Below, piece after piece: positions 1-6,689 of a DNA stretch of 7,157 nt. A program made the position numbers and the translations under genes. Under the pieces are notes generated by a model that searched no databases, had not been told where the DNA came from, and saw nothing but the letters and a program-made list of their open reading frames with translations. Source of the stretch: Caldifarciminota bacterium (GTDB taxonomy: Bacteria; Hydrothermota; Hydrothermia; B15-G9); the NCBI GenBank assembly GCA_027064565.1, contig JAMOPK010000347.1, positions 1 to 7,157 on the forward strand, given 5' to 3'. Within the stretch, counting starts at the first letter, position 1; every line of letters begins with the position of its first letter.

Positions 1-873
1 CATTACTACCTTTACGATCGGGAAAGCAAGGATGCCGAGCTGCTTTTCGTTGCCAGACCTGAACTTGAGAAATATCCGCTCGCTGAGATGAAACCGATAA
101 CCTATGTTGCGCGTGATGGGTTGAAAATTCACGGTTACCTCACGCTGCCTGTGGGCGTTGAGCCGAAAAATCTGCCGGTCGTTGTGCTTGTCCATGGCGG
201 GCCGTGGGCGCGCGATGTCTGGAGATACAATCCGATCGTTCAATGGCTTGCCAACCGCGGCTATGCCGTGCTCCAGATAAATTTCCGGGGTTCGGCCGGC
301 TACGGCAAAAATTTCATAAATGCCGGTCAACGTGAGTGGGGCGGCAAAATGCAGGACGACATTACCGACGGCGTCCGATGGCTGATAGAGCAGGGCATCG
401 CTGATCCGAACAGGATTGCGATAATGGGCGGCTCCTATGGCGGATATGCCACCCTCGTGGGCGTGGCGTTTACCCCTGAACTTTATCGTTGCGGCGTCGA
501 TATCGTTGGGCCTTCCAACCTGATCACGTTGCTCAAATCCATTCCACCTTACTGGAAACCACTACTCAACATGTTCTACAGGCACATCGGGCATCCGGAG
601 AAGGACGAGGAATTTTTGAAATCACGCTCGCCGCTCTTTAGCGCGGATAAGATCAAAGCGCCGCTTCTCATTGGGCAGGGCAAAAACGACCCACGTGTCA
701 AGCGGACTGAGAGCCTGCAGATAGTCGAGGCCCTCAAAAAGCGCGGCATCCCCGTTGAATATGTCGAGTATCCTGATGAAGGACACGGCTTTATGAAAGC
801 GGAAAACCGTCTCGATTTCTTCCGTAGAGCGGATAAGTTCCTTGCTAAGCACTTAGGCGGCAGGTGCGAATGA
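1..873 (+). CDS. S9 family serine peptidase (prolyl oligopeptidase / acylaminoacyl-peptidase type), 5' end missing
   Basis: This is the C-terminal 290 residues of a serine peptidase that cleaves short peptides. The frame is open from base 1, and the 29 codons before the first ATG (88) read like the end of an S9 beta-propeller joined to its hydrolase domain. The ATG at 88 is therefore internal and the gene begins outside the window. Counting from base 1, the oxyanion-region motif HGGPW is at residues 65-69 and the nucleophile elbow GGSYGGY has Ser145 (codon 433-435). The acid is Asp230 in GKNDPRV (688-690) and the base is His262 in DEGHGF (784-786). Order and spacing fit the S9 alpha/beta-hydrolase domain, so the triad is intact. 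Signal peptide and propeller lie outside, so exact subfamily (DPP-IV-like, acylaminoacyl-peptidase, YuxL-like) and location are undecided. Its stop faces the M48 gene's stop 20 bases away, with no clear terminator hairpin between them. Confidence 0.93.
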   Translation, partial: HYYLYDRESKDAELLFVARPELEKYPLAEMKPITYVARDGLKIHGYLTLPVGVEPKNLPVVVLVHGGPWARDVWRYNPIVQWLANRGYAVLQINFRGSAGYGKNFINAGQREWGGKMQDDITDGVRWLIEQGIADPNRIAIMGGSYGGYATLVGVAFTPELYRCGVDIVGPSNLITLLKSIPPYWKPLLNMFYRHIGHPEKDEEFLKSRSPLFSADKIKAPLLIGQGKNDPRVKRTESLQIVEALKKRGIPVEYVEYPDEGHGFMKAENRLDFFRRADKFLAKHLGGRCE

Positions 874-893
874 GCTGAAATCGGAAATTTACA

Positions 894-1619
894 TCATCGC
901 CTGGATTTGCCTGTGCACAGGATTAAATCGGGGTAATGTAAGACTAAGTTTTCCCATCTCTGGCTGGCAAGCGGATGTTCATCGATGAAAAGGGCGATTA
1001 AACTTTCCCAAAAGCCCTCTTTTATCCGGTGATTGAAGAATTTGTAAGCGCCACACACTGGAAGATTGGCCTTTTTTAGCAGACGTATCGCTTCAACATC
1101 GGCCTCTTTTTCCTGATTTATGTAAATCGTTTTATTGGTGAATATGCGAGAAAAGATTTTTGATAGCACGTAATTTATCGCACCGCCCCAAATTCCTCCG
1201 CCTAAAATCCCCAGGATGCCAGCGGCTGTGTCCACTATCGCCTTAATGGATTCCGTTACGGCTTTGACTACAAGATGATCTTTCAGGTGATGCGCTGTCT
1301 CATGGGCCAGAACGAAGTAGAGCTCATCTTTGTCCAGCTCATTAACTGCTTCAGGCGTTACGATTATCAGTTTATTGCCGTGTTCATCAAGCATGGCAAA
1401 TGCGTTTATACCGTTTATTCCTTCGATCTTTTGTATTTTTACACGAATGCCGGCTCCCGGAGCCAATCTGTTGACGATCCTTTGCAACCGCGCTCTTTTG
1501 CTTCCGTAAGTCAGGAGCAAAATGACCAGAATCACTAAAACAATCCAGTGAAAGGACGCCCCCGAATAAATCAAAAAAGCGATGATCAAAAGAGAAATCA
1601 TCCATGATAGAAAACCCAT
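894..1619 (-). CDS. Membrane-anchored M48 family zinc metallopeptidase (paralogue of the adjacent gene)
   Basis: This is a 241-residue zinc endopeptidase, probably in membrane or cytoplasmic protein quality control. Residues 5-38 form two hydrophobic helices separated by a short turn, followed by the basic segment SKRAR. By the positive-inside rule this puts the catalytic domain in the cytoplasm, as in HtpX (inference). NAFA (residues 72-75) matches the conserved M48 region before the active site. HETAH (106-110) is the zinc site and His115 gives the HExxHxxxxH pattern seen in M48C (BepA/LoiP-like) members. Glu170 in EKEAD is the expected third ligand. DEHPLASQR (213-221) keeps the HPxxxxR motif that carries the switch histidine in BepA. 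A Gly-rich hydrophobic stretch (132-148) lies between the ligands. The frame extends upstream to a TTG at 1658, but the ATG at 1619 has an AGGAGG site 7 bases ahead and avoids overlap with the upstream gene, whose stop lies 19 bases before it. The two form an operon. Confidence 0.9.
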   Translation of the reverse strand: MGFLSWMISLLIIAFLIYSGASFHWIVLVILVILLLTYGSKRARLQRIVNRLAPGAGIRVKIQKIEGINGINAFAMLDEHGNKLIIVTPEAVNELDKDELYFVLAHETAHHLKDHLVVKAVTESIKAIVDTAAGILGILGGGIWGGAINYVLSKIFSRIFTNKTIYINQEKEADVEAIRLLKKANLPVCGAYKFFNHRIKEGFWESLIALFIDEHPLASQRWENLVLHYPDLILCTGKSRR

Positions 1620-1626
1620 GATTTTA

Positions 1627-1632
1627 CCTCCT
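1627..1632 (-). promoter_or_regulatory. Ribosome binding site (AGGAGG) fixing the start of the membrane-anchored M48 gene
   Basis: On the minus strand AGGAGG is followed by 7 bases and then ATG at 1619. This favours 1619 over the in-frame TTG at 1658, which would overlap the end of the preceding gene. The site lies wholly in the 19-base gap between the two M48 genes. Confidence 0.85.
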
Positions 1633-1638
1633 GTATCG

Positions 1639-2271
1639 TCAAATTTTATTCCCGGCAAGTTCAGGGTAATGTTTTAAAAGGTTGTTAAGTCTATCCCCCG
1701 GTGATGGGTGTTCGTCGATCATCGAATAGAGCTCGTCCATAAACGATTCCTCTGTCTGCAATCTTCTGAAAAATCTGTAAGCGCCGGTCAGGGGAAAACC
1801 AGCTATTTTCAACAGTTCGATGGCCTTGATATCCGCTTCCATCTCCTCTTCCATAAGGATGGTTTTGTTCAGCAATATTTCCGATACGACATCTATTATT
1901 TGCAACCACCAGGGTGAGTCCGTTTTTCCGCGGAAAATTCGATCGAACCATGAGGGTTTCGGGCGGATCGCCTCCATGATAGCATTTTTAATCTGAAAAG
2001 TGAGAAATTTCACGTACAAATGGCCCAGTATGTGGTGGGCAACTTCGTGGGCGAGGACAAAATACAATTCATCTTCGCTTAAATGGCGCAGTAACCCTCT
2101 GGAAATCAGGATAAGTTCCCTGCCGTCTTCGTTGAGCAGAGAAAGTGCTTCGGGCTGCTCGTCATCCGATACAATGACCCTTATCGGATGAAACGTGAGT
2201 CTGTCAACGATGTTTTGCAGCCTCTCCTCCTCCGGATGTCTTTTACGGAACACTGCGTCTAAAATTCCCAT
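1639..2271 (-). CDS. Soluble M48 family zinc metallopeptidase (paralogue of the adjacent gene)
   Basis: This is a 210-residue zinc endopeptidase lacking both a signal peptide and the N-terminal membrane hairpin of its neighbour, so it is predicted to be cytoplasmic. HEVAH is at 75-79 with His84 completing HExxHxxxxH. Glu143 in EMEAD is the expected third zinc ligand, and DEHPSPGDR (186-194) carries the M48 HPxxxxR motif. It is clearly homologous to the downstream gene: both have DELYFVLAHE, AHH, LNKTI or TNKTI, EAD, GAY(R/K)FF and DEHP in the same order. It differs by lacking the NAFA motif (the equivalent stretch reads EALSLL) and by an internal stretch with WWLQII (121-126) that could touch a membrane. 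The ATG at 2271 is preferred over the one at 2283 because the GGAGG site overlaps the latter, and because both paralogues then begin MG(I/F)L. It is the first gene of a two-gene operon read from the AT-rich divergent region. The substrate is unknown. Confidence 0.88.
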   Translation of the reverse strand: MGILDAVFRKRHPEEERLQNIVDRLTFHPIRVIVSDDEQPEALSLLNEDGRELILISRGLLRHLSEDELYFVLAHEVAHHILGHLYVKFLTFQIKNAIMEAIRPKPSWFDRIFRGKTDSPWWLQIIDVVSEILLNKTILMEEEMEADIKAIELLKIAGFPLTGAYRFFRRLQTEESFMDELYSMIDEHPSPGDRLNNLLKHYPELAGNKI

Positions 2272-2275
2272 TTTG

Positions 2276-2281
2276 ACCTCC
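2276..2281 (-). promoter_or_regulatory. Ribosome binding site (GGAGGT) fixing the start of the soluble M48 gene
   Basis: Minus-strand GGAGGT lies just before the ATG at 2271, with 5 bases between GGAGG and the start. The alternative ATG at 2283 overlaps this site and has no good ribosome binding site of its own, so 2271 is the better start. Confidence 0.75.
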
Positions 2282-2579
2282 ATCTATGGTGGATACCAAA
2301 TCCACAAATAATCGAACGAGCATATTTTTAAACCTAACCCTTATATTTTCAATACAAAAAACTCCGATTGAAAAAATCAAAATTTTTAAAATTTTAGCAC
2401 TTTGACGGCTGTGATGGTCATCTCACCTTTTCTTCTCCTCTGTCTTTTTCAATTCTGCATGGTCAATCAAACGTCACAGAGGGTTACAACATTGGGTAGC
2501 TCAGGCATCTCGCCCAATGGGCAAGCCAAATTCTCTTTGCAGAAAAGTTCGATTCGAACAACCCGACAAATTCGTTTTA

Positions 2580-2608
2580 TTGCAATTCACATCGGTTTTT
2601 CATATCAT
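2580..2608 (+). promoter_or_regulatory. Candidate sigma70-type promoter for the glycosyltransferase/exporter cluster
   Basis: TTGCAA (2580-2585, four of six matches to the -35 consensus) is followed after exactly 17 bases by TATCAT (2603-2608, five of six matches to the -10). Transcription would begin near 2615, giving a short leader that contains GAGGG and the ATG at 2633. If real, the upstream part of the open frame cannot be translated from this promoter. Such matches also occur by chance in AT-rich DNA. Confidence 0.3.
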
Positions 2609-2632
2609 AAAAGCGCCATGAGGGCTATTATT

Positions 2633-3553
2633 ATGATGATTCGCACTTTTCTCAGAAAACTCAAATTCAAGCCCAATGAGTTCAGATTTAAATGTGCCCT
2701 GCCGAGGGATTTGAACATCGTCATATCCCTTTCAAGGGACCACAATCAACTCTCATTATCGATAAACGCCGTCCATTCGCTTATTGAGTTTTTCTCAGGT
2801 GAAAAATACCTGATAGGTCCAGATGAGGCCTATCCTCTGTTTTCCGAGTTCCTATTTAAGGACAGGGCGCAATTTATTTCCGACTCAGAATTAAAAAAAC
2901 AGCCCTTTGACCTTATTCCAGAAGGCATCGGCCTGATATGGGATTTCACCCGTCCACCAACGATCCATAAAAATCTTCCCTTATACGTCACAGGGGCATC
3001 TTATCGGATATCAACTGACCCGGAAACCTATCCCTATTACAACATCATCCTAGCACCCAATCCGGAATCGGATGACATCTCCTATTTCGAGAAACAGTTG
3101 AGACTGCTGAACGTGCCGGTCAGGAAATTAAGACCAACGCTCAGGGACTTAGCCAAGAGGACAGCCTGGGACTACCTGATCTTCAAAGGCCATAGCGAGA
3201 AGCATATCCTCATTGTTCTTGACCTGCAGGATGAATCTCTTGTGGAATTCATAAAATCCGCCGCCAGAACGGCATTCCCGGTTGGTGTGACTTTTACGTC
3301 GCCCCGCAACACAGGAAACGGGATGATAGACCTCTCCCACCTCGGGCCTGAGGGCATCGTGGCCACCATGTCACTGGCAGACCTGTTCATCACCGATTAC
3401 AGCATTTACCTCGGAATAGCCTCGATAATGAAAATCCCGATACTGCTTATGAACAGCCCGACAAAGCTGCCTCAATCGCTGAAACATCGGGTCTGGAACT
3501 CAGAGCAGGAAGTGGACGTTCTTATCGAATACCTCAAGGAACTTCTTGTCTGA
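2633..3553 (+). CDS. Divergent GT9-like (heptosyltransferase-like) GT-B protein
   Basis: The 306-residue product looks like a two-domain GT-B glycosyltransferase related to family GT9, whose members add heptose or other sugars to LPS core. The N-terminal part starts with a beta strand and loop (NIVISLSRDHNQ, 28-39) where GT9 proteins have a Gly-Asp loop. IGLIWDF (99-105) and GASYRI (121-126) resemble the GT9 inner-core strand and the 'GA-x-x-RIG' element. VPVRKLRP (161-168) leads into the interdomain linker. SLADLFITDYSIYLGIASIMKIPIL (247-271) aligns by eye with the GT9 motif 'ADLFVGNDSGPMHLAAALGVPVV', but the Asn-Asp-Ser-Gly and His residues are mostly replaced, so activity is uncertain. The frame is open back to a TTG at 2402. 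I chose ATG 2633 because GAGGG (2620-2624) sits 8 bases before it and the length then fits GT9; ATG 2618 is an alternative. The stop touches the start of the exporter gene, suggesting coupling. Family assignment is by pattern, not by search. Confidence 0.6.
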   Translation: MMIRTFLRKLKFKPNEFRFKCALPRDLNIVISLSRDHNQLSLSINAVHSLIEFFSGEKYLIGPDEAYPLFSEFLFKDRAQFISDSELKKQPFDLIPEGIGLIWDFTRPPTIHKNLPLYVTGASYRISTDPETYPYYNIILAPNPESDDISYFEKQLRLLNVPVRKLRPTLRDLAKRTAWDYLIFKGHSEKHILIVLDLQDESLVEFIKSAARTAFPVGVTFTSPRNTGNGMIDLSHLGPEGIVATMSLADLFITDYSIYLGIASIMKIPILLMNSPTKLPQSLKHRVWNSEQEVDVLIEYLKELLV

Positions 3554-5417
3554 TATGTTGTTCAAAAAACGACCCACCACCATTCTGAGACCACTTGTGT
3601 TTCTGAAAGATCACCTGACGCTCGCTTTCACGGCCTTTTTATTCATGGTGTTCTCATCGCTTTTGAACGGGGTATCCATCAGCATGTTCTCTCCTTTGCT
3701 CCGCGTCCTGTTCGGCACCGGTGGCGGTGACGTCCTGCCCAATAGCTCCGGAAAGCTGAGGTGGCTGAACCAATTCCTTCAATCTTTCATCTTCTCAGTT
3801 GACCCCGTGACCGCCACAAAAAGGCTCTCTCTCCTGATCGTGGGAATTTACTTCGTCAAGTTCATCTTCACTTACGGCCAAAAAATAACTTCGGTAATGC
3901 TTCAGGAGAAAATTGTCCGGGACATCCGTATAAAGCTGTTCAACAAGCTGATGGAACTGCCTATCTCGTTTTTCCACAGCACCAGCGTGGGAGAGATCAT
4001 CTCAAGGTTCATAAACGACGTTTCGCTCGTGCGTCAGGCCTTCGTGGATGGTTTTTTTGTCATAGTCTCTGAATCGCTGAACGCACTGGTCTATCTGATA
4101 CTCGCCCTAATCGTAAGCTGGAAACTGACCCTTTTCGCCCTCGTTCTCGTCCCGACCTCCATGCTGCTCTTTACGGTGATAGGGAAAAAGCTAAGGAAAC
4201 GGTCGACAAGGACTCAGGAACGGATGGGCGAGATCGGGAAACACCTGAATGAAGCGCTCAACGGCGTCAAAATCATCAAAATCTTTTCCGCAGAAGAATC
4301 GGAAAGAAAAAAGTTTATGCAGAAAGCTAAAAATTACTATCGGGCTGTTATGCGATTCGAGTATCTGAGTTCGCTTGGCCCGCCTCTGACCGAGCTTTTC
4401 ACCGCTGTGATAGCATCGATCGTGTTGATTTACGGCGCAAGGCTGATCTTCATCGAACATTCCCTGACGCCCGACCGGTTTTTCGTGTTCCTTGCCGCTT
4501 CCCTGTCGATGATGAGGCCTCTGAAAAAGCTCTTTCAGGCCAACACTTTCATCCAGCATGGACTGGCAGCGTCCGAACGCATTTTCTCGATACTCGATAG
4601 GCCATCGGAATCGGAGACCCTGAAATACGGCAGGCGAAAGTTCGAGAAACTGCAGGACTCGATCAAATTCGTGGATGTCTGGTTCAGCTACAACGAGCGC
4701 AAGGAGGCGCTGAGAGGCGTCACCTTCGAGATTAAGAAAGGAGAAAATGTGGCGCTGGTAGGACCTTCCGGGGCGGGCAAATCGACCATAGCGGACATGC
4801 TCGCCGGGTTCTACCTGCCGCAACGGGGTCGGCTTTTGATCGACGGAATCGATATCCGGGAATACGACATAAAACAGTATCGGAGCAAAATCTCCGTTGT
4901 CCCACAGGAACCCTTCCTGTTCAGCGGAACGATTTACGAAAACATCGCCTATGCGAGGCCGGATGCAACGGAGGCCGAAGTTATCGAAGCCGCAAAGATA
5001 GCAGCAGCCCACGACTTCATCGTCAAACTTCCAAACGGCTACAACACCATTGTCGGAGAAAGGGGCGTCATGCTTTCGGGCGGCGAGAGACAGCGGATTG
5101 CGCTCGCAAGGGCCATCCTCCGCAACCCTGAGATATTGATCTTAGATGAGGCCACCTCGGCCCTCGACTCCGAATCGGAGGAACTCATCAGGCAGGCGCT
5201 CAAAAAGATCCTCAAGGGGCGCACCACACTCGCAATAGCGCACCGGCTGTCCACCATTTTAGAGGCCGACAAGATCGTTGTGATCGAGGATGGCAGGGTC
5301 AAGGACATCGGTAAACATGCCGAACTCATAGAAAGATGTGACTTGTATAGGAGGCTCTACGAACTTCAGTTCGAGCTTCCGGTCAACCGTGCAAAGTCCC
5401 AATCATCAAACTCCTGA
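3546..5417 (+). CDS. MsbA-type ABC exporter, fused membrane and ATPase domains
   Basis: This is a 623-residue half-transporter that should work as a homodimer in the inner membrane, using ATP to flip or export a lipid-linked or hydrophobic substrate. The N-terminal half has about six membrane helices (roughly 24-50, 92-118, 165-190, 192-213, 280-303, 311-330). SFFHSTSVGEIISRFINDV (141-159) is typical of the MsbA/exporter fold. The first external loop (about 56-92) is long. The ATPase domain is complete: A-loop Tyr382, Walker A GPSGAGKST 406-414, Q-loop Gln454, signature LSGGE 510-514, Walker B ILILDE 530-535, D-loop SALD 538-541 and switch His566. The TTG at 3546 overlaps the previous gene by 8 bases and has AAGGA five bases ahead. 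The ATG at 3555, one base after that gene's TGA, is the alternative. Beside a GT9-like gene, lipid A or another glycolipid is the likeliest cargo (inference); peptide or drug export is not excluded. Confidence 0.93.
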   Translation: MSDMLFKKRPTTILRPLVFLKDHLTLAFTAFLFMVFSSLLNGVSISMFSPLLRVLFGTGGGDVLPNSSGKLRWLNQFLQSFIFSVDPVTATKRLSLLIVGIYFVKFIFTYGQKITSVMLQEKIVRDIRIKLFNKLMELPISFFHSTSVGEIISRFINDVSLVRQAFVDGFFVIVSESLNALVYLILALIVSWKLTLFALVLVPTSMLLFTVIGKKLRKRSTRTQERMGEIGKHLNEALNGVKIIKIFSAEESERKKFMQKAKNYYRAVMRFEYLSSLGPPLTELFTAVIASIVLIYGARLIFIEHSLTPDRFFVFLAASLSMMRPLKKLFQANTFIQHGLAASERIFSILDRPSESETLKYGRRKFEKLQDSIKFVDVWFSYNERKEALRGVTFEIKKGENVALVGPSGAGKSTIADMLAGFYLPQRGRLLIDGIDIREYDIKQYRSKISVVPQEPFLFSGTIYENIAYARPDATEAEVIEAAKIAAAHDFIVKLPNGYNTIVGERGVMLSGGERQRIALARAILRNPEILILDEATSALDSESEELIRQALKKILKGRTTLAIAHRLSTILEADKIVVIEDGRVKDIGKHAELIERCDLYRRLYELQFELPVNRAKSQSSNS

Positions 5418-5478
5418 CCTATCAGAAGCTCGCTCCCCTGCTTTATCATAATTCAATCGATTCAAAAGGGAGGCCAGA

Positions 5479-6681
5479 ATGAGCATAGAAAAGGAGATCA
5501 AGGAACTTGCAGCCCGATACAGGGACTACACGGCTGAGAACCTATCCGAGATAGTCAAAATCCCGTCTTTGAGCGGTCAGGAAGGGCCTGTGATCGAAAA
5601 ATTGAAGGAACAGGCTCAGGAAGCGGGTTTCGACGAGGTCTGGATCGACGGACTCGGAAACCTGATCGGCAGGGTCGGAAACGGCCCCAGAAAACTGGCG
5701 ATAGACGCCCACATCGACGTGGTGGACACAGGTGACCTCAGCCAGTGGAAATATCCGCCGTTTTCCGGCCTGATAAAGGATGGCATGGTGCATGGCCGCG
5801 GCTCGGTTGACCAGAAAGGCGGCGCAGCGTCCATGATAACCGCCGGGAGAATCCTGAAAGAACTTGGTTACGACGGGAAATTCACCGTCTATTTCACCTT
5901 CACCATAATGGAAGAGGACTGTGACGGAATGTGCTGGCTCTACATGATCGAGAAGGAAAAATTCGTCCCGGATTTCGTGGTTCTCACCGAGCCGACCAAC
6001 CTCGGCGTTTACCGTGGCCACAGGGGCAGAATGGAAATAGAGATACACTTCAAGGGCAAATCCGCACATGCTTCGGCGCCTGAACGAGGCGACAACGCCA
6101 TCCTGAAGGCGGCAAAGGCGGCGCTGGGGATAGCTGAACTGCACAAAAGGCTCAGGGTGGACGAATTCCTCGGCAAGGGGTCGGTCGCCCCGACGATCAT
6201 CGAATCCCGCTCACCATCGCAGTGTGCTATTCCGGACTTCTGCATGCTCTACCTGGACAGGCGCCTCACATGGGGCGAGACCAAAGAAACCGCCATCGCC
6301 GAGGTGAGGGAAGTTGTGGGTGAGGAGCCTGAGATCATCGTGCCGATCTACCGCAGAGAGAGCTACAAAGGCACCGTCTTTGAGCAGGAAAAGTATTTCC
6401 CGACCTGGAAATTCCCTGAGGATCATCCGCTCGTCCGTTCGGGCGCAGAGGCCTACGAACGCCTTTTCGGCGAGAAGGCACGGATCGGCAAGTGGACCTT
6501 TTCCACCAACGGCGTCGCAATCGCCGGCAGACACGGGATACCGGCCATCGGATTCGGCCCCGGCAACGAAATCTACGCACATGCCCCCAACGAGGCGACA
6601 CCAATCGACCATCTGGAGAAGGCATCGGCGTTCTACGCCATGCTCCCCTATGTCCTTGAAGAAAAAATCAAAGGGTGGTGA
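5479..6681 (+). CDS. ygeY: YgeY-family M20 metallohydrolase (peptidase/deacetylase-like)
   Basis: This is a 400-residue dinuclear-metal hydrolase of the M20/ArgE/DapE superfamily, predicted cytoplasmic. It matches E. coli YgeY from memory over its whole length, including YRGHRGRMEIEI (178-189), APERGDNAI (200-208), DRRLTWGET (260-268), KWTFSTNGV (338-346) and AHAPNE (367-372). YgeY belongs to a subfamily linked by gene context to selenium metabolism, but its reaction is not firmly known to me. Expected metal ligands are all present: His78 and Asp80 in DAHID, bridging Asp111 in SVDQKGG, Glu145 (general base) and Glu146 in EED, Glu171 in TEP, and His368. GGGAGG-like GGGAGG (5468-5473) lies 5 bases before the ATG. 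The gene follows the exporter by 61 bases with no clear terminator and could be co-transcribed. No selenium-related partner (xanthine dehydrogenase-like, SsnA, YgfK, YgeX, YgeW) lies in the window. Confidence 0.9.
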   Translation: MSIEKEIKELAARYRDYTAENLSEIVKIPSLSGQEGPVIEKLKEQAQEAGFDEVWIDGLGNLIGRVGNGPRKLAIDAHIDVVDTGDLSQWKYPPFSGLIKDGMVHGRGSVDQKGGAASMITAGRILKELGYDGKFTVYFTFTIMEEDCDGMCWLYMIEKEKFVPDFVVLTEPTNLGVYRGHRGRMEIEIHFKGKSAHASAPERGDNAILKAAKAALGIAELHKRLRVDEFLGKGSVAPTIIESRSPSQCAIPDFCMLYLDRRLTWGETKETAIAEVREVVGEEPEIIVPIYRRESYKGTVFEQEKYFPTWKFPEDHPLVRSGAEAYERLFGEKARIGKWTFSTNGVAIAGRHGIPAIGFGPGNEIYAHAPNEATPIDHLEKASAFYAMLPYVLEEKIKGW

Positions 6682-6689
6682 TCCACAGA

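Larger units (their letters stand above)
2272..2632. other. Divergent intergenic control region, very AT-rich in its left half
   Basis: This stretch separates the leftward M48 operon from the rightward exporter cluster and should hold promoters for both. Bases 2341-2400 have only 11 G+C of 60, with runs of A and T such as AAAATTTTTAAAATTTT. From 2402 a rightward frame is open into the glycosyltransferase-like gene, but its translation for the first 77 codons resembles nothing I recognise and would make that protein longer than its family. I therefore treat it as non-coding. It contains a 7-bp inverted repeat, CATTGGG at 2490-2496 with CCCAATG at 2513-2519, and a short hairpin GTTCG-ATT-CGAAC at 2547-2559. 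Neither has the T-run of a terminator. I cannot pick a convincing leftward promoter. Confidence 0.6.

Noticed and set aside
874..893. Possible bidirectional terminator between the convergent S9 and M48 genes
   Set aside because: The gap is only 20 bases and I see no stem with a T-run in it or across the two gene ends.
2402..2430. TTGACG at 2402-2407 as a -35 box
   Set aside because: The bases 17 further on (ACCTTT at 2425-2430) do not resemble a -10 box, so no promoter is supported there.
2490..2566. tRNA-like pieces: GGGTAGCTCAGG resembling a D-arm and GTTCGATTCGAAC resembling a T-arm at about the right distance
   Set aside because: The D-loop would be 16 bases, the T-stem does not pair around TTCGATT, the acceptor ends pair only partly, and no anticodon arm forms. 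The similarity is most likely chance.
4191..5012. Long minus-strand open frame (273 codons) opposite the exporter gene
   Set aside because: It lies wholly inside a gene with intact ABC transporter motifs, and its translation shows no recognisable domain. It is a shadow of the real coding strand.
5433..5472. CTCCC (5433-5437) could pair with GGGAG (5468-5472) and hide the hydrolase gene's ribosome binding site
   Set aside because: Only 5 bp with a 30-base loop, no extension of the stem on either side, and no terminator-like T-run. Too weak to call a regulatory switch.
5542..6144. Minus-strand open frame (200 codons) opposite the M20 hydrolase gene
   Set aside because: The plus strand encodes a full-length YgeY-like protein with all metal ligands; the reverse frame has no recognisable motif.
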